DNA of 10,546 bases from an uncultured Flavobacteriales bacterium (lineage in GTDB: Bacteria > Bacteroidota > Bacteroidia > Flavobacteriales_D > Crocinitomicaceae), in the NCBI GenBank assembly GCA_903879765.1, contig CAIRMS010000172.1:1-10546 (forward strand), written 5' to 3'. The position numbers were made by a program, and so were the translations under genes. The notes below the pieces were generated by a model that saw only the letters and a program-made list of their open reading frames with translations, did not search any database and was not told the DNA's origin. Each line of letters begins with the position of its first letter. The first letter of the stretch is position 1. Below, one piece after another: positions 1 through 7,200 of this stretch.

Positions 1-85
1 AATCATTTTGCCATTTTTCTAAAACCGATTGAGCCACGTTGGGCAAATTTAATCCTTTGTATTCCGGATATTTTGAGCGCATCAT
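1..85 (-). CDS. ileS: Isoleucyl-tRNA synthetase, N-terminal fragment (partial)
   Basis: Reading the minus strand from the ATG at 85 gives 28 codons that run off the window edge. The peptide contains SKYPEYKGLNLPNVAQSVLE followed by a Trp. This matches the start of Bacteroidota isoleucine--tRNA ligases, which open with a Lys/Tyr-rich Y-E-Y stretch, then L-N-L-P and a V-L-x-K-W helix ahead of the catalytic Rossmann fold. The enzyme charges tRNA-Ile with isoleucine in the cytoplasm. Two ATG codons lie in tandem (85-83 and 82-80), so the start is ambiguous by one residue. No Shine-Dalgarno sequence is visible, which is normal for this phylum. The gene diverges from the surface-protein gene to its right. 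The call rests on a short segment, so a related class I synthetase (valyl or leucyl) cannot be fully excluded. Confidence 0.62.
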   Translation of the reverse strand, partial: MMRSKYPEYKGLNLPNVAQSVLEKWQND

Positions 86-104
86 TCTTGAACTTTTAAG
101 ATTG

Positions 105-112
105 CGAATTTA
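105..112 (-). promoter_or_regulatory. Possible promoter for the leftward synthetase gene
   Basis: On the minus strand the octamer TAAATTCG (112-105) differs from the Bacteroidota -7 consensus TAnnTTTG at one position. A TTG (minus strand of 135-133) lies 20 bp upstream, which fits the usual -33 spacing. About 19 nt separate the octamer from the first ATG. The support is motif and spacing only. Confidence 0.27.
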
Positions 113-219
113 CGATAAATGGAGCAAAGGAGCAAGGTAGAAATGGAACTGAAAGGTGAAGCTTGTTTTATGCAATGTACATGGAATTCAAGTCCGTTTT
201 ATTTTAGTATTGAAAAGCT

Positions 220-227
220 TATATTTG
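220..227 (+). promoter_or_regulatory. Bacteroidota -7 box ahead of the first surface-protein gene
   Basis: TATATTTG matches TAnnTTTG exactly and ends 24 nt before the ATG at 252. I see no clear -33 TTG at the expected distance. The best extra support is that the paralogous gene at 4251 has TATGTTTC at exactly the same distance from its ATG. In the two leaders 13 of the first 18 bases from the box onward are identical, including a shared AACCAA. Confidence 0.42.
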
Positions 228-251
228 TTTAAACCAACGCTGAATTCCGTA

Positions 252-3200
252 ATGAGAAAACGACTACTTCTATGCCTTAGTCTATTCGGGTTTTTTTCGC
301 TTTTCGCTCAAGAGAACACCGGAAATAATTGGAGTGTATCCTATCAAAAAGCACGTGTTTTTATCGAAAACAAAGGGCAGTTTGATGAATTTGCAACAAA
401 TGAAACCGGGAAAATACTTTACGGCGTCGACTTCGGTTCCACACGCATTTTCTTTGGAAAAACCGGGATAAACTATTCGTTTTTAGAAGCGATAAAAGTC
501 CCGAAAGCGGAACGAGATGCCTTGAGGGCTTCTTTGGTACAGGTTCCACAGAAATACAAGGAACAAGAGCGCATCGTTGGAAAGTTCAAGTTCAAAAGCG
601 ATGAAGTGTCGATGCGCTATGTCAAGGCCAATGGAAAAGTGAAATTATCCGGACTCAAACCTAGGACAGATAATCACAATTATTCAGTTCAATTAGCAGA
701 TGGTAGCTATGAATCCATTTCGCATGCCAAGGCCTTTGAGGAACTCATTTATGAGAACATTTATCCACTGATTGATTTAAAATTTACCGTTCATCCTCAA
801 ATTGGATTGAAATATGTGTTCATTGTGCATCCAGGAGGAAATCCAGCGGATATTGAAATGGAATACGATCGTAACGTGGAGTTTTTTCAAGGAGAAATTC
901 ATATTCCAACGGCCTTTGGTGACATCATTGACCATGCACCGTATTCCTTTCAAGGCACGAACGAAACCGAGTTATCCAGTTCATTTAGCGTGCAACAAAA
1001 AACTGTGAAATTTGAGGTGGAAGCATACCAAAAATCAACAGATTTATTCATCGACCCATGGATTCAAACACCTGTTTTTGCAACGAATTGGGATGTAGTT
1101 TGGGAATGTGATCGCGATGGAGCAGGAAACGTCTATGCTCTTGGTGGAATCATGCCCATGCAAATTTTAAAATACAATTCGGCCGGAACCTTGCAATGGA
1201 CCTACAACACGCCTTACGACACTTCCAATGTATGGTTAGGAACCTTCGCTGTCGACAACGCGGGAAATTCCTATGTGACGGCAGGATCGGTCGCGCAAAT
1301 TCAGAAAGTGAGTCCAACGGGTGCGCTACTTTTGAACAATGCTAATCCGGGAGGTATACTTTCCAGCGCTGAATTTTGGACCATCGCCTTTAACTGTGAC
1401 GAAACCAGTTTGGTGATTGGTGGAACAGGAGGTGCGCTATTACAATTGGACGCTGTCATTTACAATGTCAATACCTCCACACTGAATATTACCAATCAAC
1501 TGTTTATTTCCAATGGACCAACCATTAGTTTTCCACCCAATTTGGAGGAAGTCCGCGCCATCACATCTGCAAAAAATGGAAAGTACTATTTCATGACACA
1601 AGATACCATGGGTTATGTAAACGATAACTTCACCCTCTGTCCGAACGGCACTACAAGCTTTTACAAAAGGAATCACGGAGCAGCTTGGGGATATAAATTG
1701 GAAAATTACCGCTACGATAACTCTGGGATTTGTGCGCTGGCGGCAGATCCATATCATTTGTTCATTAATCGAGGGAACAAAATCGAAAAACGCACGCTAC
1801 AAGATTGTTTTTTCATTCAAGATAATACCATTCCTGGGGGACAATACAATACCCTTTTTCCTAGTGGTCATTCAGTAGGGAATTCAGGAATTGCCATTGA
1901 TCAATGCGGAAACATCTACGTTGGATCAACGACTGGTGTCGTTAAGTTTGATAATGGACTAATTCAACAAGCTGTTTATCCGACAAACTTTGCTGTTTAT
2001 GATGTGGAAATAAATACCAACGGTGAATTAATTGCCGTGGGAGGTACAGGTACTTCAACTAGTAGTACAAGAAGTGGAGCCGTTCGATCTTTTGCGATTG
2101 GAGCATGTGCGCCTATAGCAACAACTTGTTGTGACGCAACGATTTGTCAACCAAGTTCCGTATGTATCACTGACGCTCCAATTACCTTAACGGCTGGAAC
2201 TGCTGGTGGAACGTGGTCTGGTGCTGGCGTCAATTCAAGTGGGGTATTCAATCCGAGTGCCGCAGGAGTTGGAGTTCAAACGATCGTTTACACATTACCT
2301 TGTGGTGCTGATTCGATTCAAATTACGGTGAGTCCATGTGCTGGCTTGCAAGTTTGTTTGGAGTCTAATGGTCAATTTACCGTCAATGGTGGCGTGGGAC
2401 CTTATACTTGGACAAACTATGTTCCTGCAACAAATACACCGATTACGAATCAAACGGAATGTCAAAATTGCGGTTATACTTGGTTTTTTGGACAATGTTT
2501 AAATGGATTTACCCCAGTAACTGCATGTAGTTCTCCGGCAGCTTATGTGAATTTTGCAACAGGAACGACGGTTACTCCTCCCGCTGGATCCACACAATTT
2601 CAGGTGACGGATAATACAGGAACTGTTTACACCTTCACTGCTGTAAACCTTGTTCCGTGTACAAGCACGCCCTGTACCTCTTTAACAGTGAACGCTAGTA
2701 CCGTGACGAATGTCTCATGTTTTGGAGGAAACAACGGAGCAATTTCCGTAAATGCAAGTGGTGGAATCGCGCCATATACTTACACATGGTCGCCCAATAT
2801 TGGAAATGGTGCAAGCGTGAACAATTTACCTGCAGGAACGTATTCAGTGTCCATTTTGGATGTAAACAATTGTCCCGGAAGTTTAACCGTTAACATTACG
2901 CAACCATCGGTGCCACTTTCTGTTACTACGAGCTCAAACAGCACATTATGTGGTACAGCGAACGGATCAGTAACAGCGAATGGAATTGGCGGAACCGCTC
3001 CATATAGCTATTTGTGGACACCCGGAAATGGGAACACTGCAACTGTTTCAAATTTAGCAGGCGGAGTCTATTCGTTGGTGATTACCGATGCGAATGGATG
3101 TTCGAGTAATGGCACCGCAACCGTGAGTAATTCGAACGGTCCGACAGTAAGTTGTACTGTATCGAATATTTCTTGTTTTGGCGGAACAAACGGTGCGGCG

Positions 3201-4106
3201 ATGGCACAAGTTTCAGGTGGGACTTCCCCTTACACGTATGCATGGACACCAAGTGGAGGAACAAATGCCACGGCGAGTAATTTGAGTGCTGGAAGCTATG
3301 CTGTTCAGGTGACGGATAATACGGGATGCATTGGAACGGCAGGCGTAACAATAATGGAACCATCGCAATTAGTGATCACAGAAACCATTATTCCTTCTTC
3401 ATGCACAACGGATAACGGTTCGGTGTCCGTACTTGTTACTGGTGGCGTGAGTCCGTATACGTACTCTTGGAATCCAGTTAGCCCGAATGTAAATTCCATT
3501 TCAAATCTTGCTCCAGGAACAAGTGTTTCATTGGTGGTCAGTGATGCCAATGATTGTGGGACTTCAGAAACGTATCAAATAAACGGAACGGGATCAATTA
3601 ACGTGACGGCGAGTCCGATTTCTACGTCAATTTTATCGGGACAAAGTGTCGTAATTAATGCCTTTGGTGCAACGAGTTATCAATGGAGTCCGCCAGATGA
3701 TTTGAGTTGTGCAACCTGTGCAAGTACAAGTGCTTCTCCAACGGCAACAACACTTTACACGGTGACGGGAACTGCGCCAAATGGCTGCACAGGTCAAGCC
3801 GAGGTAATGATTTATGTGACAGAAGTGTGCGGTGAGATTTACGTCCCGACCATCTTTTCTCCGTCTAGTGCAAACAATGAAAACAAGCAAGCCTGCGTGT
3901 ATGGAAATTGCATTGCAGAATTAGACTACGCTATTTATGATCGTTGGGGTCAACTGGTTTTTCAAACCACGAATCAAGACAATTGTTGGGACGGAAAATA
4001 CAAAGGCAAGGAAATGAATGCGGGTGTATTTGCGTATAAATTGACCATTAAGTTACAAAATGGGGATTTTCAAATTCGTTCTGGAAACCTCACCTTAATG
4101 AAATAG
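252..4106 (+). CDS. Giant T9SS type B surface protein with SprB repeats and CHU_C sorting domain (paralog 1)
   Basis: Predicted secreted or cell-surface protein of 1284 residues, possibly an adhesin. A Sec signal peptide covers residues 1-20 (basic MRKR, hydrophobic core, cleavage near FAQ-E). Residues about 35-270 form the ENKGQ-type N-terminal domain (ENKGQF at 39; DUF7948-like) that precedes SBBP propellers. Residues about 271-615 hold beta-propeller-like repeats (GNVYALGG, NSGIAIDQCGNIYVG). A Cys-rich stretch with a CC pair (626-627) and a GGTWSGAGV Ig-like segment follow. Four SprB repeats have leading cysteines at 823, 900, 975 and 1051. A PKD-like domain spans about 1116-1190, and the CHU_C sorting domain runs from 1193 to 1284. 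The frame extends upstream to a GTG at 156, but the ATG at 252 begins the signal peptide and aligns with the start of the paralog at 4251. The family assignment is strong. The ligand and biological role are unknown. Confidence 0.9.
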   Translation: MRKRLLLCLSLFGFFSLFAQENTGNNWSVSYQKARVFIENKGQFDEFATNETGKILYGVDFGSTRIFFGKTGINYSFLEAIKVPKAERDALRASLVQVPQKYKEQERIVGKFKFKSDEVSMRYVKANGKVKLSGLKPRTDNHNYSVQLADGSYESISHAKAFEELIYENIYPLIDLKFTVHPQIGLKYVFIVHPGGNPADIEMEYDRNVEFFQGEIHIPTAFGDIIDHAPYSFQGTNETELSSSFSVQQKTVKFEVEAYQKSTDLFIDPWIQTPVFATNWDVVWECDRDGAGNVYALGGIMPMQILKYNSAGTLQWTYNTPYDTSNVWLGTFAVDNAGNSYVTAGSVAQIQKVSPTGALLLNNANPGGILSSAEFWTIAFNCDETSLVIGGTGGALLQLDAVIYNVNTSTLNITNQLFISNGPTISFPPNLEEVRAITSAKNGKYYFMTQDTMGYVNDNFTLCPNGTTSFYKRNHGAAWGYKLENYRYDNSGICALAADPYHLFINRGNKIEKRTLQDCFFIQDNTIPGGQYNTLFPSGHSVGNSGIAIDQCGNIYVGSTTGVVKFDNGLIQQAVYPTNFAVYDVEINTNGELIAVGGTGTSTSSTRSGAVRSFAIGACAPIATTCCDATICQPSSVCITDAPITLTAGTAGGTWSGAGVNSSGVFNPSAAGVGVQTIVYTLPCGADSIQITVSPCAGLQVCLESNGQFTVNGGVGPYTWTNYVPATNTPITNQTECQNCGYTWFFGQCLNGFTPVTACSSPAAYVNFATGTTVTPPAGSTQFQVTDNTGTVYTFTAVNLVPCTSTPCTSLTVNASTVTNVSCFGGNNGAISVNASGGIAPYTYTWSPNIGNGASVNNLPAGTYSVSILDVNNCPGSLTVNITQPSVPLSVTTSSNSTLCGTANGSVTANGIGGTAPYSYLWTPGNGNTATVSNLAGGVYSLVITDANGCSSNGTATVSNSNGPTVSCTVSNISCFGGTNGAAMAQVSGGTSPYTYAWTPSGGTNATASNLSAGSYAVQVTDNTGCIGTAGVTIMEPSQLVITETIIPSSCTTDNGSVSVLVTGGVSPYTYSWNPVSPNVNSISNLAPGTSVSLVVSDANDCGTSETYQINGTGSINVTASPISTSILSGQSVVINAFGATSYQWSPPDDLSCATCASTSASPTATTLYTVTGTAPNGCTGQAEVMIYVTEVCGEIYVPTIFSPSSANNENKQACVYGNCIAELDYAIYDRWGQLVFQTTNQDNCWDGKYKGKEMNAGVFAYKLTIKLQNGDFQIRSGNLTLMK
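2703..3590 (+). repeat. Array of four SprB repeats (within paralog 1)
   Basis: Four degenerate coding repeats of about 76 codons each carry this pattern: Cys, G-x-x-x-G, GG-x-x-PY-x-Y-x-W, L-x-x-G-x-Y, and D-x-x-x-C. The leading cysteines are at residues 823, 900, 975 and 1051, giving spacings of 77, 75 and 76. SprB repeats are known from the Flavobacterium johnsoniae gliding adhesin SprB and many CHU_C proteins. Each repeat has a second Cys after an Asp-Ala/Val-Asn-like turn, which could pair with the first. Confidence 0.82.
3900..3949 (+). repeat. 50-bp segment identical to 8001-8050
   Basis: This part of the CHU_C coding region is identical, base for base, to 8001-8050 in the second paralog, from the Tyr codon of a YGNC motif through the Gly of DRWG. 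A second match, 3993-4027 versus 8094-8128, has a single mismatch in 35 bp. Flanking sequence is clearly less conserved at third codon positions. It is a direct repeat about 4.1 kb apart. Confidence 0.88.
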
Positions 4107-4109
4107 GCT

Positions 4110-4241
4110 ATGAAGAAAACACTTGTCGTTTTGAGTCTTGTCCTCTGTTCATTTAAGTTTTGGGCAGAACATCTAGATTCATCGATTTCAAGCACCTCTT
4201 CACCCCTTGCCATCTCGTTATGTTTCATAGAACCAAGTTAA
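4110..4241 (+). pseudogene. Probable relic of a porP/sprF gene start (43-codon ORF)
   Basis: An ATG 3 bp after the stop of paralog 1 opens a 43-codon ORF with a signal-peptide-like beginning (MKKTLVVLSLVLCSF, then FWAEHLDSS). The intact porP at 8211 has the same geometry: the junctions read AAATAGGCTATGAA and AAATAAGCTATGAA, 13 of 14 bases identical. Ungapped, the first 25 codons match porP at 46 of 75 bases. They share residues M1, K2, K3, L12, S14, F15, A19, L22 and S25. After that the similarity stops, and the ORF ends inside the leader of the next gene. The reading is that a porP copy belonging to paralog 1 was deleted, leaving its first codons. Alternatives are a real small exported peptide or chance resemblance among signal peptides. 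Translation is possible but unproven. Confidence 0.5.
4219..4226 (+). promoter_or_regulatory. Candidate -7 box ahead of the second surface-protein gene
   Basis: TATGTTTC differs from TAnnTTTG only in the last base and ends 24 nt before the ATG at 4251. This is exactly the spacing seen for TATATTTG ahead of the paralog at 252. No -33 element is obvious. The conserved position suggests that the leader was duplicated along with the gene. The box lies inside the 3' part of the relic ORF, so any readthrough from paralog 1 would cross it. Confidence 0.33.
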
Positions 4242-4250
4242 CTTAACACT

Positions 4251-7200
4251 ATGAAGAGAACCCTACTAATCATTTGGAGTGTTTTTGTTTTTCACTCAAT
4301 TTTTGGACAAGCGCTATCTACTTCGGGTTGGAAACATGAAGTGAAAAGAGCGAATGTTTTTATTGAAAACAAAGGGCAATTCAACCAATATGCCTCAAAA
4401 GAAACTGGAGAGATTTATTTCGGTGTAGATTGGGGTAAGGCAAAAATACTATTCGGTAAAACCGGTATTCGCTATTACTTTTTGGAAGTCCACAATAAAG
4501 AAGATGAGCATGAAGAAATGACAGCTTCTTTTGAAGAAAAAGAAAAAGAAAAGAAAGCAGGCTTTCAAGATGGACCGAATGGAAGAACCATTTACAGACA
4601 AGATGATGTTAGCTTACGTTTCAATAACGCAAATGAAGACGTGAGTATCAATGGTCTGAAAGCAAACTCTGATTATCATAATTATTCTGTTGCAATTGGA
4701 GATAGCACCTGTGAAGGTTATTCTTTCGCAAAAGGATTTCAGGAATTGAGTTATGAAAATATTTATCCTCATATCGATTTAAAATTTAGTTTTCATCCTG
4801 AGCAAGGATTAAAATATATGTTTATCGTGCACCCAGGAGGCGATCCAGCTTTGATCGAATTTGCGTTCAACAAAGACATTCAATCAATAGATAATGAAGT
4901 TCATATCCCCACACTATTTGGTGATCTAATTGACCATAAACCTTATTCCTATCAAGGTGATTTTGAAAATGAAATAACAAGTTCTTTTTCAATCAAAAAA
5001 AATTCTGTTCGATTTAACGTGGGATCTTATCGAAAAACAGAAGACCTTGTGATTGATCCTTGGATTCAAATCCCGGTGATAATTTTTTCAAACTGGTACT
5101 GGACCGTTTGGGAATGCGATAGAGATGATGCTGGTAACGTCTACATCATTTGTGGAGATTCACCCATGCAACTTCAGAAATACAGTTCATCTGGAACCTT
5201 ACTCTGGACATATAACACACCTTTTGATTATAATAATAGTTGGCTGGGTACTTTAGCGGTAAACCGACAGGGTATTTCTTATGTTACCTCTGGAAGTCAA
5301 GCAAAAATGCAAAAAATCAGTGCAACTGGCACTCTAATCAATTCCAAACTCAGCTATGCACTACCTACCAAAGAATTTTGGAGCATTGCGTTTAATTGCA
5401 CCCAAGATCAATTAATCGTTGGAGGTGCAATGTTATCAGGACCCCTAAATGGTAGTGCTACACTTCCAAACGGTGCGATATTCAACATTAATCCCTCAAG
5501 CTTAAACATTACCAGTACTCAAATAGTAACTACGCAACCAGTAGGTTCTACAAATGAATGCGATTGGGATGAAATTCGATCCATTACATCATCGCAAGGT
5601 GGGAAATACTATTTTTTGACACATGACACCATGGGTTACGTGAAAAGTATATCTCCGAACTGTGGTCCAGGAAACACAATAAAAATGGATCATGATATAA
5701 GTTATGATTATAAAATGGATGATTATCGTGAAGAAAAATCAGGAATCTGCGCACTTGCTGCTGATGAAAATTATTTGTATTTTAACAGAGGAGATCGAAT
5801 TGAAAAACGTGATTTACAAAATTGTTCACTCGTAGCATTTAGTTCCTTAATTGGGGGTTCACAAATAACACTTTCCTCCCCTTATTGTGATGAATATATC
5901 AGCAATTCTGGTATTGCAATAGACGAGTGTGGCAATATTTTTGTTGGTGCATTTACCGGTGTTATAAAATACAATCAAGCACTAGTTCAAACTGGCTTTT
6001 ATTCTACCACTTTTCCTGTTTTCGATGTCGCTGTAAGCACGAACGGTAATATTATTGCTGCTGGTTCAGATTACATTCGATCCATCATTGGAGGAGCCTG
6101 TTCTCCCTATTTTCCATCTTGTTGCAGTGCAACTATTTGCCAACCTGAAGAATTATGTATTACAGATGACCCTGTAACATTATTTACAGAAACGACCGGA
6201 GGGACATGGTACGGTCCAGGAGTTAATGCAGCGGGGATTTTTAGTCCATTTATTGCAGGTGTTGGTGTACATACCTTGGTCTATACGCTCCCCTGCGGTG
6301 TAGATTCCATTCAAGTTACCGTCAATCCATGCAATGTACTTGAAGTTTGCATGGACTCCATCGGACAACTAAATGTCTATGGAGGAGTTGGTCCTTATTC
6401 ATGGGAGTACAGCCTATCCTCTACTTTTGTCAATTTTGGGTCTGGTTCTGTAATTGTTCCCCCAATCAGTGCTACACAACTTCAAGTAAGCGATGGTTCA
6501 GGCATCATTTATCCTTTTACTATCTCAAATCTTGCACCTTGTTTCCCGAATGTATGTGATTCATTTATAAGTACTTCTACTATCACAAATATTTCTTGTT
6601 TTGGTCAAACGGATGGGTCTTTTTCTGTAGGAAATTCTAGCGGCACACCACCTTATTCATACACTTCAGTTCCTTCTTTGGGATTTGGTTCAAGTTTTAA
6701 TCAATTAAGTGCAGGCACTTATGTTGTTACGGTTGTGGATATGAATCTATGTTCAAATACACTGAATATTCCAATTGTAGAACCACCGGTCCTCACCATT
6801 TCTTCCATAGCGAATAATACAATTTGTGGAACTGCCAGCGGATCAGTATCCACTACCATTTTAGGCGGGAGCATTCCTTATTCCTATTTCTGGACTCCTG
6901 GAAATTATACTACTCAAAATGTTACCAACCTGCCAATTGGTGTTTACCATGTCAGTGTAAGCGATGCTAATAATTGTTTAATCACGGATTCGGTTTCCAT
7001 TAACAATATCAGTGAACCAACTGTTTCAACGAGTTCCAGCAATACCCTTTGTGGAGGAGCAACTGGAATTGTATCTGCCAATGCAACCGGGGGTAGCGGG
7101 CCTTATTCTTATTTATGGACACCTGGAAATTTTACGACCGAAAATGTTGTTGGTTTACCCGAAGGGACTTACAATGTGATTGTCCATGATTTCAACCATT

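Larger units (their letters stand above)
86..251. other. Divergent intergenic region
   Basis: This 166-bp AT-rich spacer lies between the leftward synthetase gene and the rightward surface-protein gene. It holds one candidate -7 box for each direction (105-112 minus, 220-227 plus). I see no hairpin terminator, RNA gene or long repeat. A GTG at 156 is in frame with the plus-strand gene, but the extra 32 residues it would add precede the signal peptide and have no counterpart in the paralog. Confidence 0.6.

Noticed and set aside
156..251. GTG start that would extend the first giant protein by 32 residues
   Set aside because: The extension would bury the signal peptide and has no equivalent in paralog 2. 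The candidate promoter at 220-227 lies inside it.
1440..1757. Minus-strand open frames inside the giant genes, including this one and others near 2295-2495, 3082-3550 and 3633-3890
   Set aside because: They lie opposite strongly coding sequence with recognisable domains and have no family features of their own.
2703..3590. CRISPR-like or mobile-element explanation for the regularly spaced repeats
   Set aside because: The roughly 228-bp periodicity is in frame and conserved at protein level as SprB repeats. There are no short identical repeats with unique spacers, no transposase and no terminal inverted repeats.
4235..4244. Perfect 10-bp palindrome AAGTTAACTT upstream of paralog 2
   Set aside because: It is too short to call an operator, is absent from the leader of paralog 1, and is not a terminator (no GC stem or T run).
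4107..4250. Intrinsic terminator between the two giant genes
   Set aside because: I found no GC-rich stem followed by a T tract on the plus strand, so a terminator cannot be supported.
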